Shown here: in pieces, positions 43,920 through 53,600 of the stretch
Numbering within the stretch: the first letter of the stretch is position 1
Layout of the letters: the number at the start of each line of letters is the position of its first letter
DNA from: Antrihabitans auranticaus
GTDB lineage: Bacteria; Actinomycetota; Actinomycetes; Mycobacteriales; Mycobacteriaceae
DNA length: 64,000 bases
Direction of reading: 5' to 3'
Assembly (NCBI RefSeq): GCF_016481275.1
Contig: NZ_JAEMNW010000009.1
Location: 62,001-126,000 of the forward strand
Translations under genes and position numbers: made by a program
The notes under the pieces: generated by a model
What the model was told of the DNA's origin: nothing
Database searches by the model: none
What the model saw: the letters and a program-made list of their open reading frames with translations, nothing else

Positions 43920-44867
43920 TCATGCTCGAACGAAAGTGGCAGCGCGGCTTGCGATTCCGATTCCTGCGCGCGCTACGGTGTGCACGAGCGGGGCAGCGCG
44001 ACCCTGCCGGAACATGGCCGCGTACTCGTGGGCGAAGCTTTCGATGGAGCGCGGCGGTCGACCGGTGAGGTCCTCGACCGCGCTGCTGACCGTCGCACCG
44101 GCGCCTGCGCGAAACATCTCGGCCATCTCGGCGAGGTGCTGGATGTACCAGTCCGGATGGCCCTGTCGCCGTATGACTTTGGCCGCCATTATCGGAGGTG
44201 TGCCGACATACCGGACGTGCTGCTCGGTTGCGTCAGCGAGCACTGCGGCGAGCTGCGCGTAGTCGAACGCGCGGGGTCCGGTGATGTCGTAGACACGGTC
44301 GTGGTGGGTGTCGTCGGTCAAGACCGCAGCGGCGGCGGCGGCAATGTCGCGGGCATCGACCATGGCAATAAGCGCGCCGTCCATCGGAGCGGCGAGCAGC
44401 CCGACCCGTGCGACCATCGGCGCTGCTGTCGCGAGCAGGTTCTGCATGAAGAAGCCGGGACGCAAGAAGGTGAACGGCACGCCGGTTTCTTCGATCCGAT
44501 GCTCGGTGTGCCAATGCTGACGACCGATCTCTGCTGGTCCGCCCGGTGAGATCGACGCCGCGATTCCAGACACTTTGACGATGTGGCCCACGCCGTTGCG
44601 TACCGCAGCGTCGACGGCATTGCCCTGTAGCTCGGCTTGCCGAAGGTCCTGAACCGACACCAGGAAGAGTCGGTCGACCCCCTGCATCGCCCGGTCCAGT
44701 GAGCCTGAATCGGCCAAGTCGCCGGCAGCCAGTTCGACACCGAGGTCGGTCAGCGCTCCCGCTTTGGAGGGGGTTCGGACCAAGGCGCGCAAGGGTTTTC
44801 CCGAGTCGGTGAGCAGCCGCGCGACCTCGCCGCCAATTTTGCCGGTCGCTCCGATGACGAGAATCAT
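43920..44867 (-). CDS. NmrA-like NAD(P)-binding protein
   Basis: This 315-residue atypical SDR/NmrA-type protein has the N-terminal nucleotide-binding motif MILVIGATGKIGGEVARLL, an LAAGDLADSGSLDRAMQGVD segment and TFLRPGFFMQNLLAT. It lacks the usual SDR Tyr-x3-Lys pair in clear form, so it may act as a redox sensor or an isomerase/reductase. Its start overlaps the stop of the FAD monooxygenase gene (ATGA), so the two are co-translated and may handle the same aromatic compound. Confidence 0.9.
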   Translation of the reverse strand: MILVIGATGKIGGEVARLLTDSGKPLRALVRTPSKAGALTDLGVELAAGDLADSGSLDRAMQGVDRLFLVSVQDLRQAELQGNAVDAAVRNGVGHIVKVSGIAASISPGGPAEIGRQHWHTEHRIEETGVPFTFLRPGFFMQNLLATAAPMVARVGLLAAPMDGALIAMVDARDIAAAAAAVLTDDTHHDRVYDITGPRAFDYAQLAAVLADATEQHVRYVGTPPIMAAKVIRRQGHPDWYIQHLAEMAEMFRAGAGATVSSAVEDLTGRPPRSIESFAHEYAAMFRQGRAAPLVHTVARAGIGIASRAATFVRA

Positions 44868-46555
44868 GCGAGTCGTACTCCGCCCTGACGTGAGTGCATC
44901 GTGTGCGCGGCGATGGCCGCTGTTCCGCCGATCAGTGAGTGGTAGGACGCCGAAACGCGGTCCAGCCCCGCGATATCGGTCAGCGCGAACACGATTCGGT
45001 CAGGCCGCACGATCGCGAAATCGCCGCCGTGCCGGCCGAAGAAGTCGAATGCGTACCCATCGAGGTCCTCGACCGCGATCGTGCCGGGCTCGCACCGCGA
45101 CGCTCGGTTGCCGGGCCGGCTGACCGTCACATAACTCGCCCTCAATGTCGACCACACATCCTTGCCTTTCGCACCCAGGTGAATCTGTGGGTCGAGGTCG
45201 CGCCCGACCACTGTCCAGCCGTCACCCATGATGTTGTCGAGTGGCAGGATCCGGCCCTCCGCGGTGCGCACCTTCGGTTGCGGGAAGACATGTCCCGCCC
45301 CGCCGCGGCGTCCTGTGGCGACGAACGCTCCGGACGAATACTGGAGGTGGTGCTTGAACCGGCCCTCGGTCAAATAGGGCACCCGTGCCATTACTTTCAG
45401 CAGTGCGTCGCGAACCCTGGCGCCGCGCGGGTTGCGGGTCTGGACGAGGGCACCGGAGAGCCGTGTGAGTCGGGTCATGCGAGTGACGTGCGGGCGTCGT
45501 TCCTGTTCGTAGGTGTCGAGCACGGCCGGATCTGCGGTGCCGGCGATGACAGCGGCCAGCTTCCACGCCAGATTGTGGGCGTCACGCATACCGGAGCTGA
45601 GTCCCTGTCCTGCGAATGGCGGCATGAGGTGTGCAGCGTCGCCGGCGAGCAGTACCCGACCCGAGCGCCACCGCGCCGCCGACCGGGCATGAAACGTGTA
45701 GACGATGTGGCGCAGAATCGTGATCCGCTGCGGGTCGACCCACGGCGACACGAGCCGGCGCGCATTCTCGAGGGTCGCGACCTCGGCGTGGTCCTCGCCC
45801 GGCAACACCATGAACTCCCAGCGGTGGTGCGTCCCGGGCAGCGGCAGTGTCACAGCCGGCCGACCGGGGTTTCCGACGAATTGGAAACACGAGACATCTG
45901 CAAGCGGCTCTTCGAGTTTCGCGTCGACCACCAGCCACGGCTGAGCGTAGGTAGCCCCGCCGAAACCGATCGAACAGAGGGTCCGCACGGTGCTGCGCCC
46001 GCCATCGCACGCGACGACCCAACGCGCCCGGATCGGAGTCTGACGACCGTGGTCGGCGGTGCGGGACCACACGGTTATTCCATCGCCGTCATCGTGCAAA
46101 GCCTCGACTCGCACGCCCCGTCTGACCGTCACGTGCGGGAAACGCTCGACACCCTCGTGGAGCACGCGTTCGAGGTCTGGTTGGTAGAAGAAAGCGAGTT
46201 GTGGGAAGCCGTTGTGACCGCCGGAGGGACGCATGGTCACGAGGGGCTCGCCGTGCGCCGAGATGAATCGCGTGCTCTGGCCGAGATCCAGGTGGGGGAG
46301 CAGTTGATCGACGAGGCCTGCCGCTTGAAAGACGCGCAGTACTTCGTCGTCGGTCGATCCCGCGCGAGGCAGTGTGTGCGGTGTGTTGTCACGCTCGAGA
46401 ACGATGGTTCTGACTCCGGACTGGCCGAGCAGGTTCGCGAACATCGCGCCGACGGGCCCGTAGCCGACGATCACCACGTCGGCGTCGACGTCATCGCGTG
46501 GATGGGTATCGATAGGCGGGAAGTGTTGTGGCAGTGCGAGTTTTGAAGCGTTCAT
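44864..46555 (-). CDS. FAD-dependent monooxygenase, MhpA-like
   Basis: This 563-residue flavoprotein hydroxylase of the phenol/3-hydroxyphenylpropionate hydroxylase group shows the Rossmann motif VVIVGYGPVGAMFANLLGQ near residue 30, the DG-type WVVACDGGRSTVRTL and the FAD ribityl motif VLLAGDAAHLMPPFAGQGLS. It would insert oxygen into a phenolic ring using NAD(P)H. Ring-cleavage genes are not adjacent, so the pathway may be modification rather than full catabolism. It is downstream of a TetR gene, with several palindromes in the gap. Confidence 0.9.
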   Translation of the reverse strand: MNASKLALPQHFPPIDTHPRDDVDADVVIVGYGPVGAMFANLLGQSGVRTIVLERDNTPHTLPRAGSTDDEVLRVFQAAGLVDQLLPHLDLGQSTRFISAHGEPLVTMRPSGGHNGFPQLAFFYQPDLERVLHEGVERFPHVTVRRGVRVEALHDDGDGITVWSRTADHGRQTPIRARWVVACDGGRSTVRTLCSIGFGGATYAQPWLVVDAKLEEPLADVSCFQFVGNPGRPAVTLPLPGTHHRWEFMVLPGEDHAEVATLENARRLVSPWVDPQRITILRHIVYTFHARSAARWRSGRVLLAGDAAHLMPPFAGQGLSSGMRDAHNLAWKLAAVIAGTADPAVLDTYEQERRPHVTRMTRLTRLSGALVQTRNPRGARVRDALLKVMARVPYLTEGRFKHHLQYSSGAFVATGRRGGAGHVFPQPKVRTAEGRILPLDNIMGDGWTVVGRDLDPQIHLGAKGKDVWSTLRASYVTVSRPGNRASRCEPGTIAVEDLDGYAFDFFGRHGGDFAIVRPDRIVFALTDIAGLDRVSASYHSLIGGTAAIAAHTMHSRQGGVRLA

Positions 46556-46585
46556 GGGCGTTGCTTTTCTCTTCGGGGCGCTGGT

Positions 46586-46631
46586 CGTTCAGCTTGAACG
46601 ACGATTTCCTCAATGTTGAGAGTACCCTCAG
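46586..46631. promoter_or_regulatory. Cluster of palindromes in the monooxygenase promoter
   Basis: CGTTCAGCTTGAACG (46586-46600) is a perfect palindrome with six-base arms, CTCAATGTTGAG (46609-46620) another with five-base arms. TTGAGAGTACCCTCAG (46616-46631) is a near-palindrome. They lie 31-76 bases upstream of the monooxygenase start and downstream of the TetR gene's stop. One or more is a likely TetR operator. Confidence 0.55.
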
Positions 46632-46691
46632 TTTTGCGAGCGTCAAGAGTGCGCACCGAGCAACAGCGGTGCGAAACCGTGCCGGCGAGCT

Positions 46692-47348
46692 TTATTCGCT
46701 GGTGTCGTCGGCGCTGAATTGCGCCGCAAGCGTGCTGGCCTCGCCGGTGGTGACGCCGAGCAGCCGAAGGGCGTACGCGACGAACTCGGCGTCCGCCGAG
46801 GAGTCGAGCTCACCATCCAGCTTGGCACGCACGCAGCCGATCAGTGCGCCCCCGATCACGTACTCCGCGAGCAGGGGCGTCGTTACCTGGAAGCGGCCTT
46901 CGTCGATCCCGCGGCGGACATCGATCAGTAGCCGCTCACCGAGCCGCTTCAACAATGATTCATGCGAAATAGCGACTCGAACGATCAGCCATCCCCACAC
47001 CGGATCGCTGGCCGTCGCGGCGAGGGTGCCGAAAAGAGCAGTCGTGACCTTCGCCGCCGGATCCGACAGTTCGCCCGTCAGCGCGTCCATCGCATGTCCG
47101 TGCAACTCGAGCGCGTCGTCGATGACAGCGTCGAGCAGTTCCTCCTTGGTGGAGAAATAGTTGTAGAAGGACCCGAACGCAAGATCGGCGGTTTCGGCGA
47201 TCTCGCCGATGGTTGCCGCGTCGACCCCCTTGCGGGCGATCACGGAACGGCCGGCCTCGACCAGCCGTGCGCGGGTCTCGGCCTTCCGACGCGCAGCCCG
47301 GTTCTGACGTCGATCGTCCGGGTGTGAAGTGTCGATCGATGGGGCCAT
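46692..47348 (-). CDS. TetR-family transcriptional regulator
   Basis: This 218-residue TetR repressor has an N-terminal HTH: VEAGRSVIARKGVDAATIGE, then IAETADLAFGSFYNYFSTKE and the ELLDAV helix. The C-terminal domain is helical and should bind a small hydrophobic ligand. It is followed on the same strand by the FAD monooxygenase/NmrA pair after 136 bases holding palindromes, so it probably represses them. It is preceded by a small membrane protein gene only five bases away. Confidence 0.92.
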   Translation of the reverse strand: MAPSIDTSHPDDRRQNRAARRKAETRARLVEAGRSVIARKGVDAATIGEIAETADLAFGSFYNYFSTKEELLDAVIDDALELHGHAMDALTGELSDPAAKVTTALFGTLAATASDPVWGWLIVRVAISHESLLKRLGERLLIDVRRGIDEGRFQVTTPLLAEYVIGGALIGCVRAKLDGELDSSADAEFVAYALRLLGVTTGEASTLAAQFSADDTSE

Positions 47349-47353
47349 TGCGG

Positions 47354-47674
47354 TCAGGAGGCGCCCGATTTGCGGCGTCTGATCAGCCAGCGCACCAGAA
47401 GTGCCCCGACGATCAGCAGAACGATCACGACGATGATCGTCACGATCAGTCCGCCTTTGCTCTTTTTCTTCTTCTTTTTCACCTTGGCAAGCGGGTCCGC
47501 GGTCGGTGCGGATTTGGTTACGACGTTCGAACTCGACGTGCCGCTCTTCTCGTGAACTTGCGCGAGGGTCGTCGTCTGCGCTGACGCAGTGGCCGTCGCC
47601 GAGAACATCATCGCAGTGGCGACAAGCAGTGCTGATACCAAAAGTATGAGTTTGCGGAGCATGTTCCTGAGCAT
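47354..47674 (-). CDS. Small exported membrane-anchored protein
   Basis: This 106-residue protein begins MLRNMLRKLILLVSALLVAT, an N-terminal signal/anchor with likely cleavage after ATASA. A central 45 residues are hydrophilic, then comes a Lys-rich KVKKKKKKSKGG and a C-terminal membrane helix (LIVTIIVVIVLLIVGALL) with an RRRK cytosolic end. The alternative ATG at 47662 is possible. The layout is a type I membrane protein with an exposed mid-section. No family is recognised. It stands five bases upstream of the TetR gene and is probably co-transcribed with it. Confidence 0.75.
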   Translation of the reverse strand: MLRNMLRKLILLVSALLVATAMMFSATATASAQTTTLAQVHEKSGTSSSNVVTKSAPTADPLAKVKKKKKKSKGGLIVTIIVVIVLLIVGALLVRWLIRRRKSGAS

Positions 47675-47874
47675 GCCAGCCGCGATCGCCGTCGGCCGAA
47701 GATCCGCGGGATCCGTGACCGTGTCTGGTCGGCTCCAGGGCCTCTGCCAGCGCGTTCCGCCCAACCGGTGCCCCGGTGAGGGCGCCTCGACAAAAGTGGC
47801 GTTGATCTCAAAAGGTTCCAGCTGTGGCCTAATCGATATGTAATCGAAGGGACCCAGAGGTGAGGAGGCGGTGT

Positions 47875-48018
47875 ATGGAGCTCATTGTGCTCGTCGCCGC
47901 TATTCCGATCCTCACAGTGCTCGGCCTGCTGATGATCGTGGCTCTGTTCTGGATCGAGATGCGTCGCATGGCCTTGGCATCCGGTCAGGCAGACACAGAG
48001 GCCGACCAGCGGCAGTAA
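47875..48018 (+). CDS. Small single-helix membrane protein
   Basis: This 47-residue ORF starts at ATG 47875 behind a strong Shine-Dalgarno (GGAGG, about six bases upstream). It begins MELIVLVAAIPILTVLGLLM and continues IVALFWIEMRRM, one long membrane helix with a charged, polar tail (ASGQADTEADQRQ). No family is recognised. It is convergent with the TylF-like gene ending at 48065. Confidence 0.7.
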   Translation: MELIVLVAAIPILTVLGLLMIVALFWIEMRRMALASGQADTEADQRQ

Positions 48019-48064
48019 GCCCGATGATGGGGCATCCAAGAGGGGGGCGTCCAAGACGCGTCCG

Positions 48065-48868
48065 CTACCGGGTTGCTGTCTTCCGCCAGTACGCGCCCGT
48101 CCAGTCGATCGTCTCGATCCGCTCCGATATTCCGTTGGTTGCGCGAAATTCGTCGACCGCTCGGCGACACCGGGAGAGTCCGTAGTCGTCGACGATCAAG
48201 TAGCCGCCGACGGACAGCTTCGAATACAGGTTCGTCAGGCCGTCCATGGTCGATTCGTACATGTCGCCGTCGAGGCGGACGATCGCGAGTTGTTCGATCG
48301 GTGCGGTCGGCAAGGTGTCCCTGAAGTAGCCCTCGAGGAACACGACTTGATCGTCGAGCAGGCCGTAGCGACGAAAGTTCTCCTCGACCTGGCTGCGGGA
48401 AATTGCGAGCTGTTTGAACCGGTACAGGAGGTCGCCCGCGTCGGCGGGGTACTTCTTTCGGTCCGGCCGCGGCAGACCCTGGAACGAATCCGCCACCCAG
48501 ACCCGCCGATCTCGTATGCCGTGCGCGTCGAGCATGCCGCGCATGAATATGCAGGCACCACCACGCCAGACACCGGTCTCGATGAAGTCACCCGGAACGT
48601 TGTCCGCGAGCACTCTTTCGACGCACGACCGCAGGCTCTTCAGCCGTGCGCGACCGATCATGGTGTGGGCCAACGCAGGCCAGTCCCGACCGTCTTCGCG
48701 GGCCTCGGGGCCAAGGCGTTTGAGCGCCAACCGCGGCGTCGTATGACCGTCCGCGGCATTCCACAAAGCCATCGTGAGCGTGTTGGACAACAAATCGATA
48801 TAGCGCGACCGGAGATGATCCTCGACATTTTTCTGGACGATCGTGCCTGAATTTTCTATGCTCTGCAT
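48065..48868 (-). CDS. TylF/MycF-like O-methyltransferase
   Basis: This 267-residue class I methyltransferase of the macrocin O-methyltransferase family shows the SAM motif FIETGVWRGGACIFMRGML, WVADSFQGLPRPD after it, the metal-site VRLDGDMYESTMDGL and LIVDDYGLSRCRRAVDEF. Family members methylate sugar hydroxyls using Mg. ATG 48868 (MQSIENSGTI) has AAAGGAA upstream. It is close to the PKS-glycosyltransferase operon at 50625 and could methylate its sugar, but it is on the opposite strand with a lipase gene between; that link is a guess. Confidence 0.88.
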   Translation of the reverse strand: MQSIENSGTIVQKNVEDHLRSRYIDLLSNTLTMALWNAADGHTTPRLALKRLGPEAREDGRDWPALAHTMIGRARLKSLRSCVERVLADNVPGDFIETGVWRGGACIFMRGMLDAHGIRDRRVWVADSFQGLPRPDRKKYPADAGDLLYRFKQLAISRSQVEENFRRYGLLDDQVVFLEGYFRDTLPTAPIEQLAIVRLDGDMYESTMDGLTNLYSKLSVGGYLIVDDYGLSRCRRAVDEFRATNGISERIETIDWTGAYWRKTATR

Positions 48869-48979
48869 CTCCGGTTTCCTTTCGGCCAAGCGCACAGATT
48901 CGAAATCGCTTCGAGATAAAACTCGTGCGCGATTGGTGTTTCTAAGGACTGCCTAACCGCGCACCGGGGGCGAAGCCCC

Positions 48980-50200
48980 TCAGCACGTTGTCGGGGTCGG
49001 CAAACCGGCGAATTTCTGCTCGAGCCACTCGACCGCTCTGGGCATACCGACCGCAGCCGCAGCGAGGTGGTCCAAAGGGTCGGTCGCGAACGAATAAACC
49101 GGAGTGCCGCCATCGCACCAGCGACGCATCAGCGCGTTGATCGAATCCAGCGGAATAAGCGCGTCCGTGGGACTGTGCCATTCGAAAATCGGTGCCGTCG
49201 GTACACCGGGGAACAGCTCGAGACTGTTCTCCGACAGCAATTGCCAACCCACGGGATCGTGGATGAAATCCGTGCGGTCGGTCAGTTCGCCCGCGCTTCG
49301 ATTGAAACCCCAGAACATGAGCTCGCCGTTGCAACCGTTGGCGGTGAGCCGTTGTAATTCCCTGCCTGTCGCATTCAGCTGACCGGATACATCGAGCCGG
49401 TCGGGATATTCACGCTCGAGACCGAACGCGGCCGCCATCGCCAAGCCGAATGCGGGATGGGGGTTGGTGCCGAGTCCCAGAGCCATCTTCACGAGGTTGA
49501 CGGGAGCTCCGCCCAGCGCCGCGCCGACGATGTCGAGTTCCGGTGCGTACTCGGGGGCAAGAGCCGCGGCCCATGCCGACGCCATACCGCCACCGGAGGC
49601 ACCGCCGATTCCGACCTTGCTGTTCGCCACTCGGAATTCCGGGACGCGCTGCACGGCTCGAATGCCGTCGAGCACGATCAGTCCGCCGAGTTTCGCTGCA
49701 CCATAAGCCATTTCGAGACCGAGATGATCTGGTAACGCGACCGCCCAACCACGCTCGAGGGCGATATTGAGGGCGGGGGCTTCCGGGACCTGCGCGGTGG
49801 GGTCGGTCGAATAGAGCTCGTTCGCGACCTTGCAGCGGGTGCCGAGCGAATTCACATAGTGCTGGTAGGACAGGAGTGGGCCATCGGGTACGTGGTTCGC
49901 CGGAATGACCATTGTGGTGTTGGCGGCGATCGGCCGGCCCTCGGAGTTCGTGCTCCGAAACAACACCTGCCACACCGCACTGCCCGGAAAGGCATCGAGC
50001 GGCGGCATCGGGCGAACGCGTAATGCGTCGCCGGGTGCGTATGCGGCGATATCGGCCGGCACCGAAAAGAACGGGTCAGGATCGGGAGTCGGTAGGAACG
50101 GCTGGGCTGGCGCCACGGCAGGTAGTCCCAGCGATCCGGCGCACGCAATGACCAGCCCGAGGACGAACGCTACTGCGGATCGGCGGACCTGCTGGCCCAT
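48980..50200 (-). CDS. Secreted lipase (LIP family)
   Basis: This 406-residue secretory lipase has an N-terminal signal peptide (MGQQVRRSAVAFVLGLVIAC), with likely cleavage near VAPAQP. The alpha/beta-hydrolase nucleophile is in KVGIGGASGGGMASAWAA (G-x-S-x-G). The acid is probably Asp in EWHSPTDALIPLDS, and the C-terminal His in TDPLDHLAAAAVG. Such actinobacterial and fungal-like lipases cleave acylglycerols outside the cell. It diverges from the PKS operon across about 420 bases. Confidence 0.9.
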   Translation of the reverse strand: MGQQVRRSAVAFVLGLVIACAGSLGLPAVAPAQPFLPTPDPDPFFSVPADIAAYAPGDALRVRPMPPLDAFPGSAVWQVLFRSTNSEGRPIAANTTMVIPANHVPDGPLLSYQHYVNSLGTRCKVANELYSTDPTAQVPEAPALNIALERGWAVALPDHLGLEMAYGAAKLGGLIVLDGIRAVQRVPEFRVANSKVGIGGASGGGMASAWAAALAPEYAPELDIVGAALGGAPVNLVKMALGLGTNPHPAFGLAMAAAFGLEREYPDRLDVSGQLNATGRELQRLTANGCNGELMFWGFNRSAGELTDRTDFIHDPVGWQLLSENSLELFPGVPTAPIFEWHSPTDALIPLDSINALMRRWCDGGTPVYSFATDPLDHLAAAAVGMPRAVEWLEQKFAGLPTPTTC

Positions 50201-50624
50201 GTCGCACACCCCTACTCGTCATGTCGTCCGCTTGCGGTGCCCGAGCGCTTTCAGCGCGGACGGACCGAGGCAACCGCAACGGATGCGCGAGCGAGACTAT
50301 GCCCTAGAAACTGCTCCACCACAATGGACCTAGGTAATCAGTTTTTTCGATTTGCGCCGTATTCCTCGGAACGCGGGACCGAAACCGACCTGATGCCGGT
50401 CTTTGTGCCGAAAACATGGTGTACATCCTGCCCTTGTGATCGAGCTGTGATTGTGCTCTACCGTCGCGCAGACGACCGTGGATTGCGCAAAATAAATTGC
50501 ATCTGCAGCGAGTCCCGAATTGGGTGTACGATCCCGATTCGGCCAATATTCGGGCAATCACGCAGACGAGCTAGGGCCGGGAACGGGTACAAGCTTTTTG
50601 CGGCTGATACCGGGCGGAGATGGA
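50201..50624. promoter_or_regulatory. Divergent promoter region of the PKS operon
   Basis: About 420 bases lie between the lipase start and the PKS start. The middle (50320-50570) is visibly AT-richer than its surroundings, as expected of promoters, and contains TGTGATCGAGCTGTGATTGT with TGTGAT repeated. No gene is seen. A longer PKS start at 50520 is possible, but its first 35 codons are not protein-like. Confidence 0.45.
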
Positions 50625-53600
50625 ATGGAGAGCGTGGCGCGGTCGGGCGACCAAGTTCTGGGGATCTCTCCGTTTTCAGAACCCAACGCCCGACACACTG
50701 TGGCTGTTGCGCGCGCCGGTGGTGTCGGCATCCTCGATCTGGGTCGCGATGTCCACGCTGCAGACGTTGCGCTCGCCGATATTTGCGAATGGTGGCAAGG
50801 CCCGTTCGGCGTACGTGTGCCGGCGGGATGCAAGTCGGACCCATTCGATGTTCCCGATCGGGTGGATACCGTCGTGCTCGCGTCGCTGGACGGCACTGCC
50901 GAATGGTTGCGGGCCGACCGGCGCTGGCGAGTTCTCGTAGAGGTGTGTTCGCTTGCGCAGGCGCGCGATGCCGTCCGAGTCGGCAGCCATGGACTCATCG
51001 CGCGCGGATGTGAGGGGGGCGGACGAGTAGGGCAGGCGACGACGTTCGTTCTGCTGCAGCAGCTCCTTGCCGACCCCGCCGTCGCTGTTCCGATCTGGGC
51101 CGCGGGCGGTATCGGCCTGCATACCGCCGCCGCAGCGGTGGCCGGAGGCGCGGCCGGTGTCGTGCTGGACACCCAGTTGGCCCTCGTCTCCGAGATGGAA
51201 CTTCCGCGCACAGTGACGGCCGCACTGCGCGCGATGGACGGAAGCGAAACGGCCGTCGTCGGCGGCCATCGTGTCTACGTTCGCCCGGATCTCTCTGTGC
51301 CGGAACCAGATTGGACTCCCGAGCAGGTCGCTGAAAGGCTCGGCGCACAGGACCTCCGAACCCAGTTGCTCCCCGTCGGCCAGGACGGTGCGCTCGCCGC
51401 AATGCTCGCCGACCGGTTCGGCACCGCGGGCGGAGTGGTGCAGGCGATTCGCAGCGCAATCCAGACGAATATCGCCGCTTCTGTCGAACACGCACCGCTC
51501 GGCGCCGGCGGACGGTTCGCAGCACGGCACGGTCTGCGTGTGAGCGCCGCGCAGGGGCCGATGACGCACGTCAGCGACAAGGCCGCGTTCGCTGCGGCAA
51601 TCGCGCGCGAGGGTGGTCTTCCCTTCCTGGCGCTCTCGCTCATGTCGGGAGACAAAACTCGCGCATTGCTCGAAGAAACCGCGACCGCGCTCGGCGCGGC
51701 CCCGTGGGGTGCGGGCATTCTCGGGTTCGTTCCCGCCGAGCTCCGCGAAGCGCAGTTGCAGGCCGTTCTTGCGGTGCGACCGCCGTACGCGCTGATTGCA
51801 GGCGGCCGACCCGCACAGGCGGCCGAATTGGAGAAGGCGGGCATAGCGACTTTCCTGCATGTGCCTTCGCCCGGTCTGCTGGACCAGTTCCTCGCGCAGG
51901 GTGCGCGCCGCTTCGTGTTCGAGGGACGCGAGTGCGGCGGACACGTCGGTCCGCGAACCAGTTTCGCGCTGTGGGAAGCGCAGATCGAGCGTCTCCTCGC
52001 CTTCGGCCGCGAGCACCCCGACCCCGAGCAATATTTCGACGGGGTCCAGGTTCTGTTCGCGGGCGGCATTCACGACGAACGCTCGGCCGCGATGGTCTCC
52101 ACCCTGGCGGCACCACTCGTCGCGCGCGGGGCCGGAATCGGCGTGCTGATGGGAACCGCGTATCTCTTCGCCGAGGAGGCTGTCGCGTCGGGCGCCATCG
52201 TGCCGACATTCCAGGAGGCCGCCCTGGGCTGCACCGACACCGTCCTACTCGATACGTCGCCGGGCCATTCGACTCGCTGTGTCGATTCGCCGTACGTCCG
52301 TGCGTTTCTCGACACAAAGCAGCGGATGATTGCCGACGGTGTTGGGCGGCAACAGATGTGGGCCGAACTCGAACAGCTCAATCTCGGCCGGTTGCGAATC
52401 GCCAGCAAGGGACTGCGGCGCCGCGGCGACGACATCGTCGCAGTGGCTGCGGGCGTTCAGCGCAGCGACGGCATGGTGATGATCGGCGACGTTGCCGCCC
52501 TGCGGTCGACGACGACCACGATCGCGGAGATTCACGACCGCGTCAGCGCCGGTGCGACCGACTTCCTCGCGACTCGTGCTGCCGAACTCGGAATCGGTTC
52601 CGTACCAACAGAAGTAAAGGGTTCCGCGCCGCTCGACATAGCGATCGTCGGCATGGCAGGCGTCTTTCCCCAAGCCGAAGACGCGGCACGCTACTGGTCG
52701 AACGTCCTCGACGGTGTCGATGCGATCACCGAAGTATCTGCCGATCGCTGGGATCCTGCGCTGTACTACGACTCGGATGCGGGCGGCCGGCCAGACGGGC
52801 ACAAAACGCCGTCCAAGTGGGGCGGCTTCGTGCCCTACATCGCGTTCGATGCCCTGGCTTACGGCATTCCGCCTGCTTCGCTCGCGGCGATCGAGCCGGT
52901 ACAACTACTCGCACTCGAGGTCGCCGCGCGGGCGCTGCGCGACGCCGGTTACCGGACCGTCGGTGGTGCCGGTCGGAGCTTCGATCGCGACCGCACATCG
53001 GTTATCTTCGGCACCGAACCGGGCAGCGACCTCAGCAACGCGTACGGCTTCAGAACACTGTTCCCGTCCTACTTCGGCGAGCTGCCGACCGGACTCGACG
53101 CTCATTTGCCGAAGCTCAGCGAGGACTCGTTCCCGGGTGTGCTCGGCAACGTGATCGCAGGCCGGATCGCCAACCGGCTCGATCTCGGTGGTGCGAACTA
53201 CACGGTCGACGCCGCGTGCGCCTCGTCGCTCGCCGCGCTGGACACCGCGTGCAAAGAGTTGAGCGCCGGCACGAGCGACATGGTGCTGTGCGGGGGAGCG
53301 GACACGCACAACAGCGTGTCGGACTACCTGCTCTTCTCGTCGGTCGGTGCGCTGTCGGCGAGCGGGCGCTGCCGCACCTTCGATTCCGCGGCTGACGGAA
53401 TCGCCATCGGCGAAGGCGTCGGCTGCCTCGTCCTCAAACGCTTGGTCGATGCCGAAAGCGACGGCGATCGCGTGTATGCGGTCGTCAAGGCGATCGCCGG
53501 CTCGAGTGACGGACGTTCGCTGGGGTTGACTGCACCGCGCGCGGACGGCCAGCGTCGGGCGATGGAGCGCGCCTACCTGATGGCCGGTGTTTCACCGGCG

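Noticed and set aside
44939-46546. 535-codon plus-strand ORF opposite the FAD monooxygenase
   Set aside because: Shadow frame rich in Arg, His and Asp; no motif, no ribosome binding site.
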